The notes beneath the pieces were generated by a model. It saw only the letters and a list, made by a program, of their open reading frames with translations, was not told where the DNA came from and ran no database searches. Of a DNA stretch of 64,000 nt, positions 17,209 to 26,772 are shown piece after piece. This DNA comes from Pseudonocardia sediminis (GTDB lineage: Bacteria > Actinomycetota > Actinomycetes > Mycobacteriales > Pseudonocardiaceae), in the NCBI RefSeq assembly GCF_004217185.1, contig NZ_SHKL01000001.1, positions 3,222,001-3,286,000 of the forward strand, given 5' to 3'. Within the stretch, counting starts at the first letter, position 1, and every line of letters starts with the position of its first letter. Position numbers and translations under genes: made by a program.

Positions 17209-18285
17209 GTGAACGGGGGTGAGGACGTGGTCCACGACGACCCGTACGCCGACGAGCTCCGCGAGGTCGACCCGGAGCCGCACCCCGACGACCGCGACCT
17301 CGACGTGTCGCTGCGCCCGCGGGTGCTCACCGAGTTCATCGGGCAGCCCCGGGTCCGCGAGCAGCTCGAGCTGGTCCTGGAGGGCGCGCGCCGCCGCGGC
17401 GACCCGCCCGACCACATCCTGCTCTCCGGCCCGCCCGGGCTGGGTAAGACGAGCCTCGCGATGATCGTCGCCGCGGAGCTGGGCGTCTCGGTGCGGCTGA
17501 CCTCGGGACCGGCTCTGGAGCGCGCCGGGGACCTGGCCGCGATGCTGTCGAACCTCGTGCCCGGCGACGTCCTGTTCATCGACGAGATCCACCGCATCGC
17601 CCGCCCGGCCGAGGAGATGCTCTACCTCGCGATGGAGGACTTCCGGGTCGACGTGATCGTCGGCAAGGGCCCCGGGGCGACGTCGATCCCGCTCGACGTC
17701 GCGCCGTTCACCCTGGTCGGGGCCACCACGCGGGCCGGGTCGCTGACCGGCCCGCTGCGCGACCGGTTCGGCTTCACCGCGCACATGGAGTTCTACGAGC
17801 CCGACGAGCTGGAGCTCGTGCTGCGCCGCGCCGCGCAGATCCTGCAGATCGACCTGCGCGCCGACGGCGCCGAGGAGATCGCCGGCCGCTGCCGCGGCAC
17901 CCCGCGGATCGCGAACCGCCTGCTGCGCCGGGTCCGCGACTTCGCCGAGGTCCGCGCGGACGGCGTCATCCGCCGCGGCGTCGCCCGGGACGCGCTCGAC
18001 GTCTACGACGTCGACGAGCTCGGCCTGGACCGGCTCGACCGCGCCGTACTCAGCGCCCTGGTGCGCAGCTTCGGCGGCGGTCCGGTGGGAATCTCGACGC
18101 TCGCCGTCGCCGTGGGTGAGGAGGCCGGTACCGTCGAGGAGGTCTGCGAGCCCTACCTGGTGCGGGCCGGAATGCTGGCCCGCACACCGCGCGGTCGTGT
18201 CGCGACGGCGGCGGCCTGGAGCCACCTCGGCCTCACGCCGCCGGCCGACGGAACCGCCGGTCCGCAATCGCCGGCGCTGTTCTGA
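17209..18285 (+). CDS. ruvB: Holliday junction branch migration ATPase RuvB
   Basis: This 358-residue AAA+ motor drives branch migration together with RuvA. The Walker A GPPGLGKT is at 74-81, Walker B with Asp125-Glu126 is in FIDEIHR, the GATTRAG sensor follows, and the C-terminal winged helix ends the protein. The GTG at 17209 has GAGGGG 7 nt upstream. GTG at 17227 is a possible later start. It lies 28 bases after ruvA. Confidence 0.96.
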   Translation: MNGGEDVVHDDPYADELREVDPEPHPDDRDLDVSLRPRVLTEFIGQPRVREQLELVLEGARRRGDPPDHILLSGPPGLGKTSLAMIVAAELGVSVRLTSGPALERAGDLAAMLSNLVPGDVLFIDEIHRIARPAEEMLYLAMEDFRVDVIVGKGPGATSIPLDVAPFTLVGATTRAGSLTGPLRDRFGFTAHMEFYEPDELELVLRRAAQILQIDLRADGAEEIAGRCRGTPRIANRLLRRVRDFAEVRADGVIRRGVARDALDVYDVDELGLDRLDRAVLSALVRSFGGGPVGISTLAVAVGEEAGTVEEVCEPYLVRAGMLARTPRGRVATAAAWSHLGLTPPADGTAGPQSPALF

Positions 18286-18398
18286 CCGGTGTCGTCACCG
18301 TAGTCCGAATGGCGGTAGCCCGGGAGGGGCCCGCGATGGACGCACGGTCCCGGCTGGCACACTCGCAGACCTCGACAAGAGACGGAGATCCCGGAGAC

Positions 18399-18797
18399 AT
18401 GCCACAGACCTCGATCATGTCGTTGCTGCCCTTCCTCATCATCCTGCTGCTGTTCGTCCCGTTGTTCCTCAACGGCCGTAAGCAGCGCCGGCAGATGGCG
18501 GAGACGCAGGCGATGCAGTCCGCGCTCGAGATCGGCGACGTCGTCATCACGACGTCCGGCCTCCGCGGGACGATCACCGATGACTCGTACGAGGACACCG
18601 TCGACCTGGAGATCGCCGACGGTGTCGTGACGACCTGGCTGCGCGCCGCGGTGCGCGAGAAGGTCGACCCGAACGCCGGCCACGGCGACATCGCGGTCGA
18701 GGAGGACCCCGGTCCCGGCATCGAGAACGAGGCCACCTCGTCCTCGACGGAGTCGCCGAAGGTCACCCCCTCGGACAACAAGCCGATCATCCACTGA
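18399..18797 (+). CDS. yajC: Preprotein translocase accessory protein YajC
   Basis: This 132-residue protein has one N-terminal membrane helix (residues ~8-26, LLPFLIILLLFVPLFLNG), a cytosolic beta domain (EIGDVVITTSGLRGTI...), and an acidic Ser/Thr-rich tail. It associates with SecDF at the Sec translocon. The ATG at 18399 is taken because GGAG stands just upstream and the helix then starts at the usual place. The frame is open 30 codons further upstream without support. It is followed by secD and secF. Confidence 0.93.
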   Translation: MPQTSIMSLLPFLIILLLFVPLFLNGRKQRRQMAETQAMQSALEIGDVVITTSGLRGTITDDSYEDTVDLEIADGVVTTWLRAAVREKVDPNAGHGDIAVEEDPGPGIENEATSSSTESPKVTPSDNKPIIH

Positions 18798-18943
18798 TCC
18801 GGTCCCGGTCCGGCGGCACCGACACGGATGCCGAGACGGGCCGGTCCCGGTAGAGCGCACGCCGACGACGGACGCCCGCCCGACGGGCCGGTCCGTCGCC
18901 GGGCCGGCCCCGGTCGGCCGGAGACCATCTGGAGAGCAGGAAC

Positions 18944-20698
18944 GTGGCTTCGTCCCCGGGGCAGCAGATCAGCCCCTGGCGGTATCTGACGGCATTCGTC
19001 GGGATCGTCGTGATCCTCTACGCGCTGGTGCTGTTCACCGGTGGCGGGAACATCTCGCCCAAGCTGGGTATCGACCTGCAGGGCGGCACCCGCGTGACGC
19101 TCACCGCGCGTACCGAGAACGGCGGTGTCCCGCCGCGGGACCAGCTGATCCAGGCGCAGCAGATCATCGAGCAGCGCGTGAACGGCCTGGGCGTCAGCGG
19201 CGCCGAGGTCGTCCTCGACGGCAGCAACCTGACGATCACGGTCCCCGGCGACGGCGGTGACGAGGCGCGTTCGCTCGGCCAGACCGCGCAGCTGCGTTTC
19301 CGCGAGGTGATCGGCGGGCCGATCCCGGCGAACTCCGCCGCCCAGGGGGCGACACAGCCGGGTCAGCCCGCACAGCCGGGGCAGGCGGGACAGGGCACGA
19401 CCGGCCAGGCGCCCGCCCCCGCGGCACCGGCGCCCGCTCCGACCCCGCAGTCGATGGGCCCGGACGGGACGACGCAGTCCCGCGACGTCGCTCCGGTGTC
19501 GTTCTCGGCCCCGTTGCAGGACCCGGCGCCGCCGCCCGGCGGCGACGGCGGTTCCGGCGGGACCTCGTCGCCGGCCGACCCGCGCGTGGCCGCGGAGGTC
19601 GCGCAGCTGCGCCAGACCCGGCAGAGCGACGACCCGGCCGTGCAGCAGCAGGCCGCTCTCGCGCTGAACTGTAACGCCCCGGACCCGCTGCAGGGCTACG
19701 ACGACCCGGCCAAGCCGCTGGTGGCCTGCAGCGAGGACAGGACCGAGAAGTACCTGCTCGGGCCCACCTTCATCGAGGGCACGCAGATCGAGTCGGCGCA
19801 GGCGCAGCAAAGCAGCAACGGCGCCGGCTACGTCATCAGCCTGACGTTCAAGCCGCAGGGCGCCGAGACCTGGGGCCAGTACACCGCCGCCAACGTCGGC
19901 AAGGCCACGGCCTTCGTCCTCGACGGCGCCGTTGTCTCCGCCCCGCGGATCAACCAGGCGATCTACGGCCCGACCGAGATCTCCGGGCAGTTCAACCAGG
20001 AGCGCGCCCAGGAGCTGGCCGGGACGCTGCGCTACGGCTCGCTGCCGCTGTCGTTCGACTCCGGTGAGGCGCAGACCGTGTCGGCGACCCTGGGGCTGGC
20101 GTCGCTGGAGGCCGGGCTCATCGCCGGCGCGATCGGGCTGGCGCTCGTCTTCGTCTACTGCCTGCTCTACTACCGGCTCCTGGGCGTGCTGACGATCCTG
20201 TCCCTGGTGCTGTCCGGCGTCGTCGTCTACGCCGTGCTGATCCTGCTCGGGCGCTGGATCGGGTTCACACTCGACCTCGCCGGCGTCGCCGGCTTCATCA
20301 TCGCCATCGGTATCACCGCCGACTCGTTCGTGATCTTCTTCGAACGGCTCAAGGACGAGATGCGGGAGGGCAGAACGTTCCGGGCCTCGGTGCCGCGCAG
20401 CTGGGAACGCGCGCGGCGCACGATCCTCACCGCCGACGCCGTCAGCTTCCTGGCCGCCGCGGTGCTCTACATCCTGGCCGTCGGCCAGGTCCGCGGTTTC
20501 GCGTTCACCCTCGGCATGTCGACCGTGCTCGACCTGGTCGTCGTGTTCCTGGTGACCCACCCGCTGGTGATCCTGGTGTCGAAGTCGAAGAAGCTCGGCA
20601 AGCCGTCGCTGTCCGGGCTGGGTGCGGTCGCGAGGATCGGGGCCCGGCACCGGCAGGCCACCGCCGCCGCCACCACGGTGAAGGGAGCGCGGGCATGA
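18944..20698 (+). CDS. secD: Protein translocase subunit SecD
   Basis: This 584-residue subunit uses the proton gradient to pull proteins out of the SecYEG channel. Helix 1 is at residues ~13-32, and the GIDLQGGTRVTL motif follows at the start of the periplasmic P1 domain. Five more helices lie at the C-terminus, including the segment AIGITADSFVIFFERLKDE. Residues ~130-210 form a low-complexity Gln/Gly/Pro/Ala insert with short repeats (GQPAQPGQAGQG), common and variable in actinobacterial SecD. GTG start, with GGAGAGCAGGAA upstream. Its stop overlaps secF by ATGA. Confidence 0.96.
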   Translation: MASSPGQQISPWRYLTAFVGIVVILYALVLFTGGGNISPKLGIDLQGGTRVTLTARTENGGVPPRDQLIQAQQIIEQRVNGLGVSGAEVVLDGSNLTITVPGDGGDEARSLGQTAQLRFREVIGGPIPANSAAQGATQPGQPAQPGQAGQGTTGQAPAPAAPAPAPTPQSMGPDGTTQSRDVAPVSFSAPLQDPAPPPGGDGGSGGTSSPADPRVAAEVAQLRQTRQSDDPAVQQQAALALNCNAPDPLQGYDDPAKPLVACSEDRTEKYLLGPTFIEGTQIESAQAQQSSNGAGYVISLTFKPQGAETWGQYTAANVGKATAFVLDGAVVSAPRINQAIYGPTEISGQFNQERAQELAGTLRYGSLPLSFDSGEAQTVSATLGLASLEAGLIAGAIGLALVFVYCLLYYRLLGVLTILSLVLSGVVVYAVLILLGRWIGFTLDLAGVAGFIIAIGITADSFVIFFERLKDEMREGRTFRASVPRSWERARRTILTADAVSFLAAAVLYILAVGQVRGFAFTLGMSTVLDLVVVFLVTHPLVILVSKSKKLGKPSLSGLGAVARIGARHRQATAAATTVKGARA

Positions 20699-21933
20699 GC
20701 ACGGACACCACGGTCGACGCGTCGGGGGACCGCGCGGGACAGCGCGACTCCGAGCGCACGAGCGCCTGGACGCGTCTGACCACCGGTACCGGCAACATCG
20801 ACGTCGTCGGGCGCAAGAAGATCTGGTACGTGATGTTCGCGGTGCTGATCGTGGTCAGCATCCTGTCCATCGCGATCCGCGGCTTCAACCTGGGCATCGA
20901 CTTCACCGGCGGCTCGCAGATCCAGCTCCCGGGCACCGGTGCGAGAGGGCAGATCACCGAGCAGCAGGTCACCGACATCTACACCTCGTCGGTCGGCATG
21001 GAGCCGGTGTCGGTGCAGTCGGTCGGGGCGGGCGGCTCGTCGTCGATCCTGATCCGGTCGGAGTCGCTCGGACCGCAGCAGCTCGTGCCGCTGCGCGAGG
21101 CGCTGTTCACCCAGCTGCAGCCCCTCGGCGCGGACGGGCAGCCGAACGCGGCCGCGATCAGCGACTCCGCGGTCAGCGGCACCTGGGGCGGGGAGATCAC
21201 CACCCAGGCCCTGATCGCGCTGCTGGTGTTCATCGTGCTGGTCACGCTGTTCCTGGCGCTGTACTTCGAACGTGCGATGGCGCTGGCGGCACTCGTCGCG
21301 CTGGTGCACGACATCGTCGTCACGGCGGGCATCTACTCGCTGATCGGGCTCGAGGTCACGCCGTCGACGGTGATCGGCCTGCTGACGATCCTGGGCTTCT
21401 CGCTCTACGACACGGTCGTGGTGTTCGACAAGGTCCGGGAGAACACCAGGGGACTGCTCAAGCTCACCCGCCGCACCTACCCGGAGGCGGCGAACCTCGC
21501 GTTGAACCAGACCCTGATGCGGTCGCTGAACACCTCGGTGATCGCGATCCTGCCGGTGCTGGGGCTGCTGGTGATCGGCGTCGGGCTGCTGGGCGTCGGG
21601 ACGCTGGCCGACCTCGCGCTGGTGCAGCTGATCGGCATGATCTGCGGCGTCGTGTCGTCGCTGTTCCTGGCCACGCCGCTGCTGGTGGACATCAAGATGC
21701 GCGACAAGCGCTTCACCCAGCAGGCCGAGCGGGTCGCGGCGCGCCGCCGCCGGGCCGCGGCCGTCCGCGCCGGGGAGATCGACCCGGACGACGCCGAGCC
21801 CGCGACCGCCGAGCTCGCCACCACCGGTGCGGGCCGCACCGCGGCACCGGCGAGCGCGCCGCGCCCGGGTGCCCGTCCGGCGCGTCCGACCGGCAAGGCC
21901 GGCCGCTCCACCGGCGGGAGGCGGCGACGGTGA
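20695..21933 (+). CDS. secF: Protein translocase subunit SecF
   Basis: This 412-residue membrane protein pairs with SecD. Helix 1 (residues ~41-60) is followed by FNLGIDFTGGSQIQL, and five C-terminal helices include GFSLYDTVVVFDKVRENT. The last ~60 residues are a basic Arg/Ala/Gly-rich cytosolic tail (ending [10 protein letters not shown]), longer than in E. coli SecF. It overlaps secD upstream and apt downstream by 4 bases each, so secD-secF-apt is one coupled unit. Confidence 0.96.
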   Translation: MSTDTTVDASGDRAGQRDSERTSAWTRLTTGTGNIDVVGRKKIWYVMFAVLIVVSILSIAIRGFNLGIDFTGGSQIQLPGTGARGQITEQQVTDIYTSSVGMEPVSVQSVGAGGSSSILIRSESLGPQQLVPLREALFTQLQPLGADGQPNAAAISDSAVSGTWGGEITTQALIALLVFIVLVTLFLALYFERAMALAALVALVHDIVVTAGIYSLIGLEVTPSTVIGLLTILGFSLYDTVVVFDKVRENTRGLLKLTRRTYPEAANLALNQTLMRSLNTSVIAILPVLGLLVIGVGLLGVGTLADLALVQLIGMICGVVSSLFLATPLLVDIKMRDKRFTQQAERVAARRRRAAAVRAGEIDPDDAEPATAELATTGAGRTAAPASAPRPGARPARPTGKAGRSTGGRRRR

Positions 21934-22502
21934 CGGCCGCGCCCGACATCCGCCCCGCCGTCGAGGTCGGCGACCTCGACTCCGGCATCGACCTGGACCG
22001 GGTCGCCGGTCTGATCCGCAGCGTGCCGGACTACCCGACGCCCGGCGTGCTGTTCCGCGACATCACCCCGGTCCTGGCCGACGGCGAGGCGTTCGCCGTG
22101 GTGGCCACCGAGCTGGCCGCGCTCGCCGGCGAGGCCGATCTGGTCGTCGGCGTCGAGGCCCGCGGCTTCCTGCTGGGCGGGGCGGTCGCGCTGGTCGCCG
22201 GCGTCGGGACGGTGCCGGTCCGCAAGGCCGGCAAGCTGCCCGTCGTCGCCGCGACCCGCACCTACGACCTGGAGTACGGCACCGCGACGCTGGAGCTGGC
22301 CGCGGACACCGTCGCGCCCGGCACCCGCGTCTACGTCGTCGACGACGTGCTGGCCACCGGCGGCACGGCCGCCGCGGCGTGCGCACTGCTCACCGACGTC
22401 GGCGCGGAGGTCGTCGGGTTCGGTGCGCTGCTCGAGCTGCCGGCGCTGGGCGGCCGGTCGAAGCTGGGCGACGTGCGGGTGGACGCGCTGCTCAACGGCT
22501 GA
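21930..22502 (+). CDS. apt: Adenine phosphoribosyltransferase
   Basis: This 190-residue cytoplasmic enzyme converts adenine and PRPP to AMP. Evidence is the family core [17 protein letters not shown] near residue 35, the EARGFLLGG segment, and the PRPP-binding loop [14 protein letters not shown]. The GTG start overlaps the secF stop. The secDF-apt-rel order matches M. tuberculosis, which suggests that purine salvage and (p)ppGpp metabolism are kept together. The N-terminus is slightly longer than in E. coli Apt. Confidence 0.95.
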   Translation: MTAAPDIRPAVEVGDLDSGIDLDRVAGLIRSVPDYPTPGVLFRDITPVLADGEAFAVVATELAALAGEADLVVGVEARGFLLGGAVALVAGVGTVPVRKAGKLPVVAATRTYDLEYGTATLELAADTVAPGTRVYVVDDVLATGGTAAAACALLTDVGAEVVGFGALLELPALGGRSKLGDVRVDALLNG

Positions 22503-22593
22503 GGCGGGCGCGCGCCGCCGTCGAGCGGCGCGCGTCCGCGCGCCGAGCGGAACACGGTGCCCGCCACGACTCGGCCCCGCGCGGGCGGGGGTC

Positions 22594-22599
22594 TACCCT
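22594..22599 (+). promoter_or_regulatory. -10 box for the rel leader ORF, leaderless type
   Basis: TACCCT ends 7 nt before the ATG of the 20-codon leader ORF at 22607. It gives rel its own promoter in addition to read-through from apt. Confidence 0.5.
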
Positions 22600-22606
22600 G
22601 GTCAAG

Positions 22607-22669
22607 ATGCAGGCGATCCCGAAGCCGACGTCCGCGACGTCCACGACACGGCGCCGGGCGGTCCGGTGA
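22607..22669 (+). CDS. 20-codon leader ORF coupled to rel
   Basis: ATG at 22607 opens a 20-residue frame, [20 protein letters not shown], ending in TGA at 22667-22669. The stop overlaps the GTG of rel (22666) as GTGA, so ribosomes finishing the leader could restart at rel. A TACCCT -10 box ends 7 nt before the ATG, consistent with a leaderless transcript starting at the ATG. The peptide is basic (four Arg near its end) and matches nothing I know. It may work as a coupling device rather than as a product, and only comparison or ribosome profiling can decide. Confidence 0.5.
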   Translation: MQAIPKPTSATSTTRRRAVR

Positions 22670-24996
22670 CGGACCTCGACCAGACGGGCGCGTCCGCGGC
22701 CGAGTCGGCGGCCGCGGACGACGACAGCCCCGCCCGCCCGTCCGCCACGCGGCGGGTGCGGGCCCGGATCGCGCGGCGGATGACGCCGCAGCGGGTCGCG
22801 ATCGTCAAGCCGGTGCTGGAGCCGCTCGCCGCGGTCCACCGTGCCCTGCACCCCAAGGCCGACCTGATCCTCCTGCAGCGCGCCTACGACGTCGCGGAGG
22901 AGAAGCACGAGGGGCAGAGCCGCAAGTCCGGTGACCCCTACATCACCCACCCGCTCAGCGTCGCCACGATCCTCGCCGAGCTGGGGATGGACACCACGAC
23001 GCTGGTCGCGGCGCTGCTGCACGACACCGTCGAGGACACCGACTACTCCCTGGAACGGCTGCGTGCCGAGTTCGGCGACGAGGTCGCGCACCTGGTCGAC
23101 GGCGTCACGAAGCTGGACAAGGTCGAGTTCGGCACCGCCGCCGAGGCCGAGACGATCCGCAAGATGGTCGTCGCGATGGCCCGCGACCCGCGGGTGCTGG
23201 TCATCAAGCTCTCCGACCGCCTGCACAACATGCGCACGATGCGGTTCCTGCGCCCGGAGAAGCAGGCCAAGAAGGCCGGCGAGACGCTCGAGGTGTTCGC
23301 CCCGCTGGCGCACCGCCTCGGCATGGCGACGGTCAAGCTCGAGCTCGAGGACCTCTCGTTCGCGATCCTGCAGCCCAAGAAGTACCAGGAGATCGTCCGC
23401 CTGGTCGCCGACCGGGCGCCGTCGCGCGACACCTACCTGCGCCAGGTCATCGACGAGGTGACGCTGCAGCTGGACTCCGCGCGGATCTCCGCGACCGTCG
23501 AGGGACGGCCGAAGCACTACTACTCGATCTACCGCAAGATGATCGTCAAGGGCCGCGACTTCGACGACATCCACGATCTGGTCGGCGTCCGCGTGCTGGT
23601 CGACGAGGTGCGCGACTGCTACGCCGCGATCGGCATGGTGCACGCGCTGTGGCAGCCGATGCCCGGCCGGTTCAAGGACTACATCGCCCAGCCCCGCTTC
23701 GGCGTCTACCAGTCGTTGCACACGACCGTGATCGGCCCGGACGGCAAGCCGCTGGAGGTGCAGATCCGGACCAAGGAGATGCACCGCACCGCCGAGTACG
23801 GCATCGCCGCGCACTGGCGCTACAAGGAGGTCCGCGGCGCGGCCGGCAAGAACCCTGAGGTCGAGGACATGGCGTGGATGCGCCAGCTGCTCGACTGGCA
23901 GCGCGAGGCCGCGGACCCGGGCGACTTCCTGGACTCGCTGCGCTTCGACCTCGCGGCGCGGGAGATCTTCGTGTTCACGCCCAAGGGCGACGTGATCACG
24001 CTGCCCACCGGGGCCACCCCGATCGACCTGGCCTACGCCGTGCACACCGAGGTCGGGCACCGCTGCATCGGCTCCCGGGTCAACGGCAAGCTCGTCGCGC
24101 TCGAACGCAAGCTCGAGTCCGGCGACGTCGTCGAGATCTTCACGTCCAAAGCCGAGGACGCCGGGCCCAGCCGGGACTGGCTGCAGATCGCCCAGTCGCC
24201 GCGGGCCAAGGCCAAGATCAAGCAGTGGTTCGCCAAGGAGCGCCGCGAGGAGGCCGTCGAGGAGGGCAAGGAGTCGATCACCCGGGAGGCGCGCCGCACC
24301 GGGATGCCGCTGCAGCGCCTGATCTCCGGCGACGCCATGTCCGCCCTGGCCCGCGAGCTGCACTACCCCGACGTCTCCGCGCTCTACGCCGCGGTCGGGG
24401 AGCACCAGGCCAGCGCCCAGCACGTCGTGCAGCGCCTGGTCGCCTGGTTCGGCGGCGAGGAGGACGCGGAGGAGGAGCTCGCCGAGCGGGCCACCCCGTC
24501 GACGGTCCGCCAGCGCCGCCCGGCCGGGAACGCCGGCGTCGTCGTCCAGGGCGAGGACGGGGCCACCCTCGGCGACCTCTACATCAAGCTCGCCCGCTGC
24601 TGCACGCCCGTGCCCGGCGACGAGATCCTCGGCTTCGTCACCCGCGGCGGTGGCATCAGCGTGCACCGCACGGACTGCACGAACGCCGGTGACCTGCAGT
24701 CGCGCAGCGAACGCCTCGTCGACGTGGCCTGGTCGGTGTCGCCGGAGTCGGTGTTCCTGGTCGCGATCCAGGTCGAGGCGCTGGACCGGCACCGCCTTCT
24801 CTCCGACGTCACCAAGGTGCTCGCCGACGAGCGGGTCAACATCCTCTCGGCGTCGACCACGACCTCACGCGACCGGGTCGCGGTGTCCCGGTTCTCGTTC
24901 GAGATGGGCGACCCGAAGCACCTGGGCCACCTGCTCGCCGCGGTGCGCAACATCGAGGGCGTCTACGACGTCTACCGGGTCACCAGCGCCGCCTGA
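22666..24996 (+). CDS. rel: Bifunctional (p)ppGpp synthetase/hydrolase Rel
   Basis: This 776-residue stringent-response enzyme makes and degrades (p)ppGpp. In order: the HD hydrolase domain ([12 protein letters not shown] near residue 115, [11 protein letters not shown]), the synthetase domain ([13 protein letters not shown] near 280), a TGS domain ([22 protein letters not shown] near 433), a Cys-rich zinc-finger-like segment ([18 protein letters not shown] near 640), and a C-terminal ACT domain. Both active sites look complete, so it should be bifunctional like mycobacterial Rel. The GTG at 22666 overlaps the leader ORF stop and there is no good ribosome binding site, which points to translational coupling. 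Confidence 0.95.
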   Translation: MTDLDQTGASAAESAAADDDSPARPSATRRVRARIARRMTPQRVAIVKPVLEPLAAVHRALHPKADLILLQRAYDVAEEKHEGQSRKSGDPYITHPLSVATILAELGMDTTTLVAALLHDTVEDTDYSLERLRAEFGDEVAHLVDGVTKLDKVEFGTAAEAETIRKMVVAMARDPRVLVIKLSDRLHNMRTMRFLRPEKQAKKAGETLEVFAPLAHRLGMATVKLELEDLSFAILQPKKYQEIVRLVADRAPSRDTYLRQVIDEVTLQLDSARISATVEGRPKHYYSIYRKMIVKGRDFDDIHDLVGVRVLVDEVRDCYAAIGMVHALWQPMPGRFKDYIAQPRFGVYQSLHTTVIGPDGKPLEVQIRTKEMHRTAEYGIAAHWRYKEVRGAAGKNPEVEDMAWMRQLLDWQREAADPGDFLDSLRFDLAAREIFVFTPKGDVITLPTGATPIDLAYAVHTEVGHRCIGSRVNGKLVALERKLESGDVVEIFTSKAEDAGPSRDWLQIAQSPRAKAKIKQWFAKERREEAVEEGKESITREARRTGMPLQRLISGDAMSALARELHYPDVSALYAAVGEHQASAQHVVQRLVAWFGGEEDAEEELAERATPSTVRQRRPAGNAGVVVQGEDGATLGDLYIKLARCCTPVPGDEILGFVTRGGGISVHRTDCTNAGDLQSRSERLVDVAWSVSPESVFLVAIQVEALDRHRLLSDVTKVLADERVNILSASTTTSRDRVAVSRFSFEMGDPKHLGHLLAAVRNIEGVYDVYRVTSAA

Positions 24997-25008
24997 CCGG
25001 ACCCGCAG

Positions 25009-25078
25009 CGATCCGCACCCCCACCGGCGGTCCGCACCCCGTGCAGGGGGTGCGGACGCACGGCAGGGGTGCGGATCG
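25009..25078. terminator. Two nested hairpins between convergent rel and cyclophilin
   Basis: CGATCCGCACCCC (25009-25021) pairs with GGGGTGCGGATCG (25066-25078). Inside it GTCCGCACCCC (25030-25040) pairs with GGGGTGCGGAC (25047-25057) around a 6-nt loop. Both stems share TCCGCACCCC, so alternative pairings are possible. The element lies between the stops of two converging genes. Confidence 0.7.
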
Positions 25079-25083
25079 GCGGC

Positions 25084-25929
25084 TCAGGCCTGCACGGTGG
25101 CCGACCGGATCGTCACCGGGACATTCGGCTTGCCGTCGCCGGGGCCGTTGACGCTGTCGTCGCCGGCCTTGGCGATCTTGTCCAGGGTGGCGAGGCCACC
25201 AGCGTCGATCGAGCCGAACACCGAGTAGTTCGGCGGCAGCTGGGCGTCTCCGAAGATCATGAAGAACTGGCTGCCGTTCGTGTTCGGGCCGGAGTTGGCC
25301 ATCGCCAGCATCCCGCGGCCGTACTTGAGGCCCTCGAACACCTCGTCGTCGAACTTGTAGCCCGGGCCGCCGGTGCCGATGCCAGTCGGGTCGCCGCACT
25401 GCAGCACCTGCAGGCCCTCGCCGGTGGTCAGGCGGTGGCACGGGGTGTCGTTGAGGTAGCCCTGCTTGACGAGGCTGACGAAGCTGTTCACCGCACACGG
25501 CGCGAGCGCGCGGTTCAGGGTCAGGCCGACCGCACCGGCGCTGGTGTCCAGCGTGGCCGGGACCTGGCCCTGGGTGGACACGGGCCCGTTCGCGGGCGGG
25601 TTCACGGGCTTGGCGGCCTGCTCACCGGGGGTGTAGGTGCAGTTCACCGAGGCGGGCAGGGCCGTCGGGCGGGTCGGCAGCGGGGCCACCGGCAGGCCGG
25701 AGGTGTCCGGGCCGTTCGCGGGCGGCGGGGCGGCGGCCTCGGTGTCGGTCGAGGAACCGTTGCCGGTCAGGGCGAAGACCGCGATGACGGCGACCACCAC
25801 GACGACGACCGTCGCGATCGAGGCGATCGTCGCGGTCCGTTTGCGCTTGCGGGCCCGTTCGGCGCGGTGGGCCTGCTGGTTGGCCAGCTTGCGCTTGGCC
25901 GCCTCCCGGCGCATCTCGTTCGTCGCCAC
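25084..25929 (-). CDS. Membrane-anchored cyclophilin-type peptidyl-prolyl isomerase
   Basis: This 281-residue protein has a short basic cytosolic start, one membrane helix (residues ~33-54, ATIASIATVVVVVVAVIAVF), a Pro/Ala-rich linker, and an extracytoplasmic cyclophilin domain (residues ~120-281) with GYLNDTPCHRLTTG, the GRGMLAMANSGPNTNGSQFF core and FGSIDAGG. It should speed folding of exported proteins. M. tuberculosis has the same topology (Rv2582) at the same place after rel. The GTG at 25929 is kept because it precedes the conserved basic start. Two Cys pairs in the domain suggest disulfides. Confidence 0.92.
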   Translation of the reverse strand: MATNEMRREAAKRKLANQQAHRAERARKRKRTATIASIATVVVVVVAVIAVFALTGNGSSTDTEAAAPPPANGPDTSGLPVAPLPTRPTALPASVNCTYTPGEQAAKPVNPPANGPVSTQGQVPATLDTSAGAVGLTLNRALAPCAVNSFVSLVKQGYLNDTPCHRLTTGEGLQVLQCGDPTGIGTGGPGYKFDDEVFEGLKYGRGMLAMANSGPNTNGSQFFMIFGDAQLPPNYSVFGSIDAGGLATLDKIAKAGDDSVNGPGDGKPNVPVTIRSATVQA

Positions 25930-26076
25930 GTCTCGTGCACACCTTTCCGCCGTTCCGGTGGCTGGGGATCACCGGGGTTGACGGCGAGGGTATCGAGTGA
26001 TCCTGAGACGACGATGAGCGGCGCCGCGGACCGTCGGCGTCGCACCCGGGGCGGAGGGACCGTCGGGGGCGGGATC

Positions 26077-26082
26077 TAGGCT
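26077..26082 (+). promoter_or_regulatory. -10 box of the metallo-hydrolase/hisS operon, leaderless type
   Basis: TAGGCT ends 6 nt before the GTG at 26089, with no separate ribosome binding site. Confidence 0.5.
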
Positions 26083-26088
26083 GGTGGG

Positions 26089-26772
26089 GTGCTTGTCGCT
26101 GGGTTCCCGGCCGGGTCGTTCCGGACCAACTGCTTCGTGCTCGCGCCCGCCGCGGGCGGGGCGTGCGTGGTCGTCGACCCGGGGCAGGACGCCGTGGCCG
26201 ACCTCGACGTGCTGCTCGCCGAGCACTCCCTGACCCCGGCCGCGGTGCTGCTGACCCACGGCCACCTCGACCACACCTACTGCGCGGCCGAGGTCGCCGA
26301 CGCCCACGGCGTGCCGGTGTGGATCCATCCGGACGACCGGGCGTGGCTCACCGAGCCGATGCTCGGCATGTCCGAGCAGTCCCGGGCCGTGTTCGGTGAC
26401 CTGCGCCTGCCCGAGCCGGGCGAGGTCCGCGACATCGCCGACGACGCGACCCTGCGGCTCGCCGGTCTGGAGCTGGGTGTCGCGCACACCCCCGGCCACA
26501 CGCCGGGCTCGGTCTGCTTCACCACCACGACCGAGGACGGCACCGGTGTCGTGTTCGGCGGCGACACCCTGTTCCAGGGCTCGGTCGGTCGCACCGACCT
26601 GCCCGGCGGATCCCACGACACGCTGCTCGACAGCATCGCCGCACGGCTGCTGAGCAGGGACGACACGACAATCGTGTTGCCCGGTCACGGCCCTGCGACC
26701 ACCATCGGCGCGGAGCGGGCGCACAACCCGTTCCTGGCCGATCTCACCCCCACGAGAGGACGTGCGCAGTGA
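26089..26772 (+). CDS. Glyoxalase-II-like metallo-beta-lactamase fold hydrolase
   Basis: This 227-residue protein carries the metal motif THGHLDH (residues ~64-70), a further His in HTPGHTPGS, an Asp in FGGDTLF and a final His in LPGHGP, all in family order. Such proteins hydrolyse thioesters such as S-lactoyl conjugates. In Actinobacteria the thiol is mycothiol, so glutathione is unlikely (inference). It matches the position of Rv2581c beside hisS. The start is GTG with a leaderless-type -10, and its stop overlaps the hisS start by GTGA. Confidence 0.9.
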   Translation: MLVAGFPAGSFRTNCFVLAPAAGGACVVVDPGQDAVADLDVLLAEHSLTPAAVLLTHGHLDHTYCAAEVADAHGVPVWIHPDDRAWLTEPMLGMSEQSRAVFGDLRLPEPGEVRDIADDATLRLAGLELGVAHTPGHTPGSVCFTTTTEDGTGVVFGGDTLFQGSVGRTDLPGGSHDTLLDSIAARLLSRDDTTIVLPGHGPATTIGAERAHNPFLADLTPTRGRAQ

